64,000 bases of DNA from Haemonchus contortus (lineage: Eukaryota > Nematoda > Chromadorea > Rhabditida > Trichostrongylidae). Each line of letters begins with the position of its first letter. Position 1 is the first letter of the stretch. This document shows positions 36,101 to 46,157 of this stretch, in pieces. The position numbers and the translations under genes were made by a program. The notes under the pieces were generated by a model that saw only the letters and a list, made by a program, of their open reading frames with translations, was not told where the DNA came from and ran no database searches. Location: NCBI GenBank assembly GCA_000469685.2, contig LS997563.1:44566651-44630650 (forward strand), written 5' to 3'.

Positions 36101-39100
36101 TTTCGTAAGCCCGCTCGAAAATGCTTATGGAAAAATTAATACTAGTATTTTTCAGCTCACAAGTACTATGCCGGAGTCGGATGAAGCAAACATTACAGAA
36201 GTTACAAGACGATTATTCAAGAAGTATTCGCCATCGGAAAACGACCATCTTCGAGACGACGACTTGAGATTTCTGAATTCACATACTCAATTGCTGCAAC
36301 ATGACTTTGTCGACACCGATATGGATCCTGAGGGTGATAATTGATTATTGAAGAGCAAACCAACTGCCATTTTTTCGCTTTACCCTTCGCCGTTGCTCAG
36401 CTGCACTTTTCCTTTTGTCCACACACTTTATGAGTGACTAGAACTACTGGGAGGTCGCAGATACGCTATCCAAGCCCAGCAGAATTCTTGATTGTGAATA
36501 TTGGTTTAAACGATAGCTGTATGGCGGAACATATGGAGTACACTTTTACTCGTTTACCCTGCAAAAATAATAAGCCACCTACTTGATTTCTGCCCTTCTC
36601 AGAGCTTTATAAGCTCACACTTCAAGAACAAATGTATTCTGGTATATTCTTATAATCATCATGCAATCCACACCTGCGGATAACTTTTTCCTAGATCTAA
36701 TCATGGAATATTTGAAGCGCTCTCATTCAACAGGTTCTCATTCTTTTAGGTTTACGTTTGACTTCCAGTACGCCCTTCAGACAGCAGAAACTGATTAGTA
36801 GCCTTTCGCTAAATTTTCGAGATCGTTCTTGCCTGACTCCATTGTGGTAAGGCGTATGTCGTTAAGAGAACTAACGGTTAGACTTCGGTTGTCTCAAATG
36901 TTTTGTCAACTAACAAGATAGTGTGGGTATGTTACGCGATTGAGTTGGTTTCAAAAAGAGTTAATCGAATGTGACCTAATCGGAATTCTCCGTGAAAACG
37001 AAATATTGGGGATGCGCGACTGGTCCTTATGGACCCCTGCGGTGCTGAATAATACTTGTTCTTTTCGAAAGAACTACGCCTATAATTTCTGTGAGGACAT
37101 TACATCATTACTCCTTCCCCCTCCCCCTGCCCCGTCTCAGTTCACAATTTGCTGACCGAGGGTATAACAGTTTTGTTCCACTGTGTGATGCTATTCATTT
37201 ACCTACCTAGCCTGACACATTTGCGAAAGGAGCAACGTAGACAAATATTAGGTTTTCATGAAAAAATGATCTGAAAAGTTATAGCGAGACTAGCCCATTA
37301 TTTCCATTTGAAGCAAATGAAAAGCAGAGCATTGTACCAATAACAATTGCACTACATAGAGCATGATAGAAAGCTCTAAAAGGGAAAGCCAAAATCTTGA
37401 GCTCTTCGCAAGTTTATCTACTGTAACTTGAACGGAAGTCTGTGTAACCTAGCCTATGATTCTGAGATTTCATTTGTGATGAAGGCAAGTAGAATATAGC
37501 TGGTGCTCAGAATTGTGAAGCAAATTTAGAGTTTATGAGGGATGTCTGGCTATCAAAGTTGTAAACAGTAGTACGTTTGAGTTTATTCTGCGCTAGACAC
37601 TTCATTGTAAGTCGACTCAACTCTAACCTCAGTTTCTAAAATTACAGAATCTGTAAGAAATCACTATGGTTCCTTCTTTTACATTACATGTTTTACAATC
37701 GCCATAGAATGTAGCCATGCAGTGTTTGTTGTATAAATGTTATCAAACTTTCACATGAAAATAATCAACAGTGGTGTTTTTGTTAACAATAAAGAACTAA
37801 TTCATTGAGTTCAAAGTAGACAGATGCAGACCATTCATAACACCTTAGTCACTTCAGTTCCTCTTAACACGGGAGACGGTGCAGGACAACTATCGGTACT
37901 AATACGACATAACCACTCGAATTTCGCATTATAAACTACAATGGAATATACCATGTTATCTAACATAGTGACTAGCGTTTTTTGGCGTTACCCATCATTC
38001 GTCGTTTTCACAATAGCAGTAGTAGTAGCATTCAAAACAATAGTCGCAGGAACACCGGATGAAGTACCATAGAAGTTGTGTACAATACCAAGTAACAACT
38101 GGAAGATCGACAAGTTTTATGATAAGGGCAGAACGAATACTCTAGCCAGAATAATTCTGTCATGTAGTTTCGAGTAGTTTCTACCACTTGTCAAAGTGTG
38201 CCGATGCAAATGTATTACGTTAGTCCCACTCATCCAAGTGACAGGTGGTGATATCTAACATAGTGCGTTGATGGATGATAAGCAGGGAAGGTCGTTAATA
38301 GAGTCTGAGGGGTAAAATAGTGTAACCAAGCGGTGTATGCGGATTTAATATTAATTCTTCATAGACACCAATAATAATATTTGTGAGTGAGGGGATCTCT
38401 TATTGTATGCAAATAATTTGCCTGCCACGCGGTTTTACACTTCTTGCGCAACTCAACACGCGGGGCTTCCTTAAGTGCTAACTAAATGTTCATCTTCAAA
38501 TTAGTGGACGCGTGTTTACTTAGAGATGAACCATCAAGTAGGAAGCGAGTACTTCAAACGATGGTAGAAGAAGAAGAATATCTCTCACTTTCCCGCCCTT
38601 TCCTCATATGTAGTCATTTCGCGCGCGATCGTGGCGCATGATTGCCCGCGCGGGAACACCAGTGAGACTGCTTGACGTCCTTCCCCGCGACAATGACTTA
38701 ATTATAACATACTGGAGATAAGGGTTAAATGAAACAACAGATGAACAAATATAGGACGATTACATAAGATTATATTGATCAACAGTTCCCATCTATCTTT
38801 CAACTTATTGTTGTCCATCATATACTCTCATGTTCCGCTCCATTGACAAATAATCTTTTTACAGCTCAAATAGCTCCTCTTTTGCGTTTTCCAACCGTCT
38901 TTGTGCTTCCGACTTTGCGTCTGGGATGTTCACAAAGTTGGGTTATGACCGTCTTTAGGAATGAGATACTCAAAGAAAGTGCCTGACATGCGAAAACAGT
39001 AGCGCCAACCTTTCTTTTTAGATTCTTGATTCTCTTCCTTTCTTCTGAATTTTCCGAGCTGCCGCGTTGGGCTTAGCAATACTGACAGTATCCTTTCTCT

Positions 39101-42100
39101 GAGGCTATGTTCCATATCATATCTCTATTCGTTATTGTTGCGCATGAATTGAAGAAATGTTTCCCCTTCACATCACACACACAAAAAAGAACACATCACG
39201 TCATAAAAGGCGCATACCAGTCTTCTCTTCAAATTAGGAATTCACTCTCTCTCTCTTCCTTCAGGAGAAGTTTCGTAGATCCGTTTTCCCTCTCTCTCGT
39301 CCTTCAGGAGAAGTTTCGTAGATCCGTTTTCATCCACCAAACCTTGTGTATGAGTTGCTTTGGGCTTCCTGAGCTCTTCTTTCTTCTGATCGCCATTCTT
39401 TTGACTAGAATTCGATCGTTGCTCAAGGCGCACCATTTCATCAACGCGATTACTTTTTCTTCCTAGTTTCACTTCTTGTTTGACACTGATTTGCTTCATT
39501 TGCTTGTGCTTCTTGGACCACATGCGACCAATAAGCGTCGTATTCGTCTCGTCGTCCCCATTTTCTGCTTCGACTGCATCTTCGGTTTGTTCAGCACTTG
39601 CTTAACATGCGATATTTCTTCAGACTGCTCCTCAATTCTCTTCTGAACACAACATAACATAATCTAAGGACGATCTGCTCGTCCCTAGATTATGCTCCTT
39701 CTATTTAAAGTAAAGCATGTAATAAAATGGCCAAAGTACAGGTAAATGAAGTGACTGACTGCTATACTCAGAGATTAGTTAATAGGCGCACTTGCAGACC
39801 GACATCATTTTTCAGATACCAATACTAGAAGGTTTCAGTAAAGATTCTTAAGATCCTACAAATATTGACTGCAACCTGATCTTATTGCTCCTTGCAGTAG
39901 GCGAAGCTCGGGAGTGTTTATGTGTAAACAAGCAGCATTTGAACCCACGATGGCCAGTTAATTTTCCAAATTCCGATAAGTGGTTTCCGGAACCGGAACT
40001 TCCTTGCATCCCGTCATTCTGGAAAATTTTGTTTCAGAAACTTGCAGGCAGGCAAACCCTTGCGAAAACCATGGCACTTGCACAGTTAAGGAGAACCGAG
40101 TACACTGTGAATGCGCCAAAGGATTCACGGGAGCTAATTGTACAGGTAGTAGAAAAATTGCTAATTTACTTTATGTTTACTTGTAATATAATTTTTACAA
40201 CTTTGATTGAAGAAAAGAAAGTTTCCATACAGAACCCGACATGTGCATCAGTCACTTCTGTGCAAATAACTCGACTTGCAAAAATGGACCAAATAAGACC
40301 TACAAGTGTGAATGTCAAGAAAACACAGTCGGCACCTATTGTCAATGTAAGTCTACAGAAATGCAGAATTGGCACTTGTAATCGAGAATATTTGAAATTC
40401 ACGAAATCGAACTTCTCACTCTAGAACTGAACCAAACTAGGCTTTTAACAGTATTCCGATACACACAGAAATGGGAACTTCCGAAGTAGAGCGGTTGAGC
40501 GTCGAGAGTTGAGCCTGGAGCATCGAGGACAAATTAGCGTCTGTGGCAGTCCACGATGGCGTTGTTAACAGAGCGAACGCCGACGCCTGGCGCTTTACTC
40601 TGAAAGACGCCTTCAAATCAGCTGCGAAACTGCGCATTATATTTGATTAAGACTTCCCTTTGAACATGGCTGTAGCGGTACTGCGAAACTAGGAGCAACG
40701 CTCTGGGTCCTGAACACCTGCTTTCAATACCGTTCGCTCTACTCAAGCGCCCAGCTGTACTAGGCTATGCTGTGCTTTATATTTTACCAGTTGGACTGCG
40801 CACGCTAACGCGCACATCATATCCACGACCGCCTATCTACAATCTTATTCAGGAAGAACACAAGAACAATTCTTATGTTCCACACACACGATACTGCTTC
40901 ACTCAAAATTCCGCCTACGTTTCATTTTTGGAAATCACGCATTCCAAACCAGGCTTTCTAGGTTCAACCAAAAACCTCAGTTTGGATCGGCAAGTACAGC
41001 ATTGAAATAAATCTATCAAAACATAGAAAAGCATCTTAGTCTTAATTAAAAGAAAAACATTCGGAGTATAGCTCTCGACAAACTTCTTTTTCAGTTATTT
41101 GTGAACCCAATCAATGCTCAGGGAATGGAACGTGCATAATGCGAATTGATGGTAAGGTTGGGTGCAAATGTAATCCAGGCATGACAGGACCAAAATGTGA
41201 CAAAGGTTTGATTATTAATATTTCTGGTTATGAATTTCGGTATTATGACTATTCACGTGGTGACTTTGTAACCAATGTTTCCCTTGATTGAAAGGCTATT
41301 GAACATACTTTTAATTGGGCGATGATCTTCAACGTCATTGCGTTTGACGAACAAGGGCAGTTGCTATTATAATTGCAACTTTTTTTGAAAGGACCTCAGA
41401 ACTGATTTCATTTTTTAGTCTCTTCAGGAAGATATGCAGGTAACAAAATCACCATAGGGATCCAGTGCCGTTTAAGAAACCTCGTGCTGAGATAATGGAT
41501 TCGACTTTGCTGTTGAATGTAGCCAGCCCACAAAGTTTCTATTCAATTCTCAATCTGCTGCCGCTTCGAGTAGAGGAGGACGGAACCACCAAAAACATGA
41601 CGGTGTGACAGTCTACTTTTGATTGAAGCTCATGGGAGTCCCAAATTGCTATTTGAAGCCACATTAATCGAGAAGCAACATATCTAGATCCAAGAACGAG
41701 CTTAACTGTGAATGGAACGAGTGTTATAGGGGACAGACGCGTCACATCTCCTATGATATGGTATATTCGCATCCAGTAAGATTTGTTGTCCACGTCGCCT
41801 GATTCTTTGCATTAGCCCCAGAAAAAGCTGTAAATATTATAACACTTACTTGAACATTATTTTGCCATTCTATTTCTTGTCCCGTTCAAATGAGAGCTCA
41901 ATAACCAGCAAGTCCCATCTTTCAGCAAATTCCATTCCTGCAGCTATTAAGTAGGTAGTACAGTAGCGCTCAAAAGTATTCGGCCAACTTTAACTTGCCG
42001 TAACTTTTTTCCCAGTAGAGCAAATCACACGAAATTTTGACATGTTTAGCTGAAGCACATTTTACACTGTCCGCCATTACTTGACTGCAAAACAGCCATA

Positions 42101-45100
42101 TCCACTTACCAATGGGTAGGCGTTTGTAGACTGTGCTGAATGCAAGTTTGTGACGGCTGCAGTTATTCCGACCTTATGTACGTTTTCCTTGTCTTCTGAG
42201 TTCGACATTAGTGCACGTACACTTGAGACATGGCAAAAAGGAAAGGACTCCCAAAAGGACCACCATTCGTATTTCCAGTTGATTTTTTGTTTAAGCCTTT
42301 GTGGATATCTGGATCATGATCAGATTGCAGATTAATAGGGGTTAATATTCACACTACACCAATGCCCACATATTGAAATTTCGCTTGATTAGATTTAGTA
42401 GGAAAGGAGTTACGACTGAAAATTACAACTGAAGAAGCACTTCGCCGACTACTTTTGAGCGCTACTGTATTAGAATCGGATTGGGGCACAATATCTGGAA
42501 TTTCACTGTGTGTCGCACACGGGTGAGGTAAGGTGATGCTAAGGACCGCGTTCATGGTCCAGAATTGAATTTAGGGCGATAATGAGCAGCCCGGGTTTGT
42601 TACCAGGTCCCCCTGTAGGGGGACTTATACACTGGAGGGAGACTTGTACACCAATTGGTTCCCGTCTATTCATTGCGCGACTGAGAGACGAATGTGAGTA
42701 TCGTCTTAATACTGAATGGAAATAGCTAAGAGATCTGAAATCTCTGTCTTTCTTGTAGATTTGAGAATCTTTCCTATTCAACCGAAGCAACCTTGGAAAA
42801 TTTCAAGTTGTGTGCTAACTGGCAAACAAGCTGAATAATTTGTGGAGTCTTTTGTCGTTTACCGGCTGTTTCAATGTTTGCCTTCGCAATAGAATGTCTG
42901 GACTAGATCTCAAGTGACCGGAAGCTGGGCAACAGCAACAGCGTGAAGAACTGTGGAAATGTTTACTTTTTGAAACATTCAAAGCTGTAACCCTTCTGTA
43001 TATGTTATTTTAATGACATCTCTTGTAGATGTTTCTAGCTCTTCTTCTCGCTTGCCTGGTCCAGTACCCTCGGTAGATTAGTATTTTAGCCACTTTCTCT
43101 ATACTTTAATCCCAGCATCTGCGCTTCATCCGCTGCTTTCCAATGAAACAGTTCTAGGACTGCAAAAAGCAGAGTTGGGCTTTTCGTCATCATAGATGTT
43201 TTCACATTTTTCAGAAATTGATGAGTGTCGACAAGCTAAATGCCTGAATTCTCTAAAGTGCATCGACAAATTCAATGATTATGAATGTGTATGCATGGAT
43301 GGCTGGAATGGGAAGAATTGTGATCGTGAGTTTTCTACAAACCTCAGCTGGATCAAGTGGTAGGACGACCATGCCCTGCAGCTTTATAATAAGCTTCAAT
43401 TGAACTTTAAATGAGCACATTCCCTTCCAAAGACGATCTTGCTCCAACTGGTTAGAAAAAACAGCACCAGATGAGGTGATAAGACATGCCGCCGTAAGGC
43501 ATGGGGTGGTGTTTAAACGCAGCTTTTCCTGAATATTCTTCAGGCTGTGCTCACTGACTACTCCTACCTTTGATGATAAATATTTATAGGACCATGCCAA
43601 GACATATATGGCTCGTGTAAAATGTGGAAGCGTGAAGGACAGTGTGAGGTAAGGGTTAGGGCGAGATAGTTCCCGACTTCTTTGGCAAGTCATCTCGGCT
43701 TTCTAGATTCCACCTGAAGAAACGTTATTTTTCTGGTTGAACTGCCCGGAATCGTGCGAGAAGTGCGTACCTCGGAATGACACAAGTTTGTTTGGCTTCT
43801 CGGCTTTCGACCTGGAAATACGCTGTTCCATTCTGAAAACTGGTTTTGTGTTTCAGTACGGACACTCAACCGACTGCCAGCAATACTGGTACCATTGGCG
43901 TGGACTTTGGGAGAGTGGCATTCAAAAGTTGAAGGTATAGATAGATAAGTATGTCGGAAAGAAAATAATTATTCTAGCTCTCAGGGTACTCCATTCTTAT
44001 GCAACCCTCGTCGCAGTGCTATCCAACATCACAGAAAACCCACCAAACTCCCTCTGAATCCCTTGGTTAATTGCATGCATCGTCTATGATAGTAAGCACT
44101 ACTTGGTGACGGTCACACTAGGATGTCTCCCAAGAAGTCTGACTCCTTTACCCGGGAATTCCAAGTGAAGACAGTTCGTAACTCTCCCGAGAAAGTTAGC
44201 AGGACTTTTGGTCACAACCAATTGTTAGGCCTACATATATATTCGTAATGCTCCTTTTGCAGGTTTCAATCATCGATCATTCGATTATCCAACGGATTTC
44301 AGTGCAGTGGGATACGATGAGATTTTGACGTTTTCCGTCGCAAAGCCGGTGATGTTCGGGACTCCAAGTATAAATGTTACGTGAGTCTTCGGAATAATCT
44401 TTCACTCTCAGCTATTTGTGTAGAGGTTTTGTAGAAGTCACACCTGAAAAGGTAGGTTAAAAAGGCTCCAGGATGACTTTTCTCGACTTTCCTACGCGGA
44501 TTCAACGTAGCAGCAGGTTTCGGACACGACCTCAAAATTTGACTGATTTTTTCTTTATCAATCAAATTTGTGATAGAACTCACACGACTCTTCGTTGCCC
44601 TAACCTGACATTGTACACTGCTATGAGTAAACATCTAAAGGAGCCGAGCAGTAAGTCGCGACGATCCGTCTGACGTCCATCTTCTCAACGGATTTCTTAC
44701 AATCCGCCAATATCCTCCACCTGGAGACAACACGATAAGGGTCGCTTTGAGTAGTGTGAATAATCAAGGTAAACATTTTATACGAATCAACTTTTTTGAC
44801 CGATTCTTTTCTATTCTCTCTATTTTCTGAAGGGTTGACGCTGATCGAAGAAGGCCCACTGAGTTACACTGAGAACACTAGCGGACCAATTCTCAATTTG
44901 GCGCCCATTGATGTGAAAATATTCGAAGAACTGGATCAGATCTCATTGAAAAGGGTTTGTTCAGCATTTCCATTGATATTTATTTGTGAGATACAGACAA
45001 TCTATTTTTTGGGGAGAAATCAGTTCCAAGAGTTTCAGTAGCAGTCTTGATTTTTCTAGGGTGTGAGATGAGCGTTAAAATTGCTTGATTATGACTTAGA

Positions 45101-45458
45101 TACTGTTTCTGCTACCAAATTGGTCCACCTTAGGTTCTAGAAGATCAATGACAAATTTGGCTTCATCAGAATGTTTCACTTAGGGTCGAATTTTTTGGAA
45201 AAGAATCATGAAAGCCTTGGTGGTGCAAAGAAATGCAGGACAGGAACTTTATCTACCGTACCCCATGCATTTGAATACTTTCCTTTACAAATGGGCATTG
45301 ATATGCTCACTCCTAACTCGGACCCTAGTGAAAAGAAGAAATGGGATTTATTTAATTTTTCCCTCAATTACTCCCCATCGAAAATAGCCATTGCAGTGGA
45401 CGCGATCATTCGTCCGGAAAGGTGCAAAAATGATACAATCGGTCTCCAAGGAAGTTAA
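27718..45458 (+). CDS. Secreted multidomain protein: Reeler, four EGF modules, ShKT
   Basis: Spliced model of 21 exons, about 891 residues: 27718-27937, 28928-29104, 32766-32892, 32992-33128, 33212-33336, 33558-33662, 34214-34354, 34729-34794, 36156-36333, 40038-40145, 40233-40346, 41095-41205, 43215-43325, 43590-43648, 43707-43766, 43857-43934, 43978-44065, 44263-44380, 44656-44768, 44833-44954, 45141-45458. All junction phases agree. Residues 1-18 are a signal peptide (LWVVLACLVYAAEC). About 22-185 form a Reeler domain. About 186-425 are rich in Ser, Thr and Glu. EGF modules span 426-573 and ShKT 574-613. Residues 614-891 match nothing I know. The protein should be extracellular, perhaps matrix or adhesive. 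The exon 9-10 junction (GTGATA donor, 3.7-kb intron) is the weakest. Without it there are two genes: a 428-residue Reeler protein stopping at 36344 and an EGF/ShKT protein whose start I cannot find. I favour one gene. Confidence 0.6.
28272..28840 (+). mobile_element. Internally deleted mariner element in intron 1
   Basis: Inverted ends match over about 25 bases: GGTTGATGCATAATTATTGC at the left, and its near-perfect reverse complement at 28,814-28,839. The left end is preceded by TA; the right flank reads CAGTA, so the TA duplication is not clean. Between them, 28,450-28,752 encodes a mariner transposase C-terminus. It has YSPIETSMDY (family 'YSPDLAPSDY', keeping the last catalytic Asp), RSLKNWLANRTYDEMDDL, WIASKRQNF, LPSRYEA and a DVNGGYL end before the stop. 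The first two catalytic Asp regions are absent, so it is non-autonomous. The frame is intact for 100 codons and is transcribed with the host intron, but it is not an exon of the host gene. Confidence 0.8.
29541..29863. mobile_element. Palindromic MITE in intron 2, copy A
   Basis: Nearly the whole element is one imperfect palindrome. Ends read CATAGTCCGCCG at the left and CGGCGGACTATG at the right; inner arms pair GGGGGAGGAGGG with CCCTCCTCCCCC, and ACCAAAAACCATTTG with GTTTGGTTTTTGATC. RNA from this intron would fold into a long hairpin. There is no coding capacity; the overlapping open frames on both strands are products of the palindrome. Confidence 0.85.
29926..30008. repeat. Compact hairpin in intron 2
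   Basis: The arms ACACGGGATCAGACCA and TGGTCTGATCCTGTGT (about 29,960-29,998) pair with one mismatch around an A-rich loop. Outer sequence (CGTGTAACAC and GTGTTACACGG) extends the symmetry imperfectly, suggesting a tiny foldback element. Confidence 0.7.
31092..31361. mobile_element. Palindromic MITE in intron 2, copy B
   Basis: Same family as copy A 1.5 kb upstream. Its ends read TTGGCTGTTTTCATAGTCCG and CGGCGGACTATGACAGCAGC. The inner arms hold AGTGCTAGGGGGGAGGAGGG and its complement, and the centre again has AAGATCAAAAACCAAACAAC facing TGGTTTTTGATCTTGT. With copy A it defines a terminal consensus of about 20 bases, CAATGGCTGCTTTCATAGTC. Confidence 0.85.
33212..36344 (+). CDS. Acidic Ser/Thr-rich linker exons 5-9 of the Reeler/EGF gene
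   Basis: Exon 5 encodes an acidic segment with DPKIFEEIEAAEEH. Exon 6 (33558-33662) has three cysteines (KCFPGF, TCSDSC) and PPWKNKR; it is short and easy to miss, but is flanked by CTACAG and GTGAGG and is in phase. Exons 7 and 8 are Ser/Thr-rich (TWSASTSTLQ, IPETTTIE) and would suit O-glycosylation. Exon 9 has VTRRLFKKYSPSEND and ends in an acidic DTDMDPEG run. If the GTGATA donor at 36334 is skipped, the frame stops at TGA 36342-36344, giving a 428-residue secreted product that lacks the EGF part. Confidence 0.6.
35090..35345. repeat. Dispersed repeat fragment in intron 8
   Basis: GAGTTCGCGTCTTTTTCGTT, followed by a CAGCTCATCGAG string, matches a pair of strings at about 62,130-62,220. 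Within the same stretch, a TTTTGGATTGCGCCATGCAC-like string occurs twice, near 35,202 and 35,322. No coding capacity. Confidence 0.5.
36345..39240. other. Long intron between exons 9 and 10, or an intergenic gap
   Basis: No EGF, Reeler or signal-peptide exon was found here. A 43-codon frame at about 37,939-38,070 has a hydrophobic middle (SFVVFTIAVVVAF), but no donor leads from it to the EGF exons. In the one-gene model this is intron; in the two-gene model it must contain an unrecognised start of the EGF gene. Confidence 0.35.
39247..39331. repeat. Short tandem duplication
   Basis: CCTTCAGGAGAAGTTTCGTA plus GATCCGTTTT occurs twice in a row, about 44 bp apart, separated by a CTCTCTC spacer. 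Confidence 0.85.
40038..43766 (+). CDS. EGF x4 and ShKT exons 10-15 of the Reeler/EGF gene
   Basis: Exons 10-13 (40038-40145, 40233-40346, 41095-41205, 43215-43325) each encode one six-cysteine EGF module with phase-1 borders, the classic shuffled-domain arrangement. Landmarks are CENHGTC with CECAKGFTGANC; CANNSTC with CECQENTVGTYC; CSGNGTC with CKCNPGMTGPKC; and EIDEC with CVCMDGWNGKNC. The last starts like a calcium-binding EGF. Exons 14-15 (43590-43648, 43707-43766) make a ShKT domain: CQDIYGSC, a WKREGQC turn, then NCPESCEKC. This is the six-cysteine pattern common on nematode secreted proteins; here it is an extracellular module and I see no evidence of toxin function. N-glycosylation sequons occur (NCT, NNST, NGT). 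Confidence 0.8.
41961..42468. mobile_element. TA-flanked MITE in intron 12
   Basis: Ends are inverted: CAGTAGCGCTCAAAAGTATT at the left, and the reverse complement of CTACTTTTGAGCGCTACTG at the right, bordered by TA on each side. That matches a Tc1/mariner-type insertion. The interior of about 470 bp has no transposase frame, so it is non-autonomous. Confidence 0.8.
43857..45458 (+). CDS. C-terminal exons 16-21 of the Reeler/EGF gene
   Basis: Exons 43857-43934, 43978-44065, 44263-44380, 44656-44768, 44833-44954 and 45141-45458 are all in phase. The exon at 43978, entered at an ATTCTAG acceptor, is needed to reconcile the phases on either side. The protein begins CQQYWYHWRGLW, then SGYSILMQPS, FDYPTDFSAVGYDEILTF, VHLLNGFLTIRQYPPPG, an acidic DVKIFEELDQ segment echoing exon 5, and a long last exon with a single Cys pair (KKCRTG, ERCKND). 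I recognise no family. The acceptor of exon 44656 could instead be at 44641 or 44644 without changing frame. TAA is at 45456-45458 and a polyadenylation signal follows within 10 bases. Confidence 0.6.
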
Positions 45459-45467
45459 TGGAAGAAA

Positions 45468-45473
45468 AATAAA
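45468..45473 (+). terminator. Polyadenylation signal AATAAA
   Basis: Canonical AATAAA ten bases after the stop codon of the Reeler/EGF gene. A second AATAAA occurs at about 45,580. Short 3' UTRs of this kind are common in nematodes. Confidence 0.6.
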
Positions 45474-45893
45474 ATTCAAGAAAATTTATGAACGGGTTCG
45501 AGAATTCGATTTTTTGTAAATTATGCTCTCATTCTCAATTTTATTGTTCTTGAATGTTCTCAATGTGCAAAAAATATGAATAAATACGTGTATTTTGTCG
45601 CTCATACTCCCATCATTATCGAACCTTTTTTTGGTGATTACTTATGTCTAGATCTTAGTACTACAGGTAGAAACGATTAAGACAGATGCGAAAAGAAATG
45701 CGACACTCTTGGAAAAAGTTTACTTCAAAAAAATCGTGCCTAACCTTACCAATTATTGTGGCTTGCTTTCCGAGCTTTAGTAACCGTTACATTGTACAAG
45801 GATATCCGAGGCATATCCACGATCATCTACGGTTATGCTGTAACGCTTAAAATAAAGGGTAAAGTAAAGGATAAGATTTTATCGTCAATCAAA

Positions 45894-46157
45894 GCCGTCC
45901 GAGGAATGCGCATGCGTATTTTATTTCATTCGGCATCGTAGTGGTACATTGAATGCCTGTGTAGCCTATACAATGATTTGGGTAGCCAGTCGAAGTACGA
46001 GGCAGAGCTTTTGTCTTCCCAGACGAAACAGGTGCCAATTACTCGATCCCGAAAGGATGGAAGGCTCGGTTGGTTCAGATAGATACCGATCCGGGATTCA
46101 AACCCGTGACCATGAGTGTTCGATAGTGCACCACTTGCCAATACACCATCCCCTCTC
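45894..46157 (-). repeat. tRNA-derived SINE, copy 5 (reverse)
   Basis: A well preserved reverse copy. The left end has GCCGTCCGAGGAATGCGCAT and GTGTAGCCTATACAATGATT. The right end is the tRNA-like head; on the minus strand it reads GGTGTATTGGCAAGTGGTGC, then GGGTTTGAATCCCGG (A and B boxes). It lies between the convergent 3' ends of the two main genes. Confidence 0.75.

Noticed and set aside
39885..40424. 179-codon plus-strand open frame, the longest in the window
   Set aside because: It runs through two EGF exons in the wrong frame and across their intron. The EGF frames explain this DNA much better. Its N-terminal part (LILLLLAVGEA) looks like a signal peptide but has no ATG, and I found no good phase-1 donor leading from it to the first EGF exon.
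43253..43693. 146-codon minus-strand open frame
   Set aside because: Antisense shadow of the fourth EGF exon and the first ShKT exon; no motif of its own.
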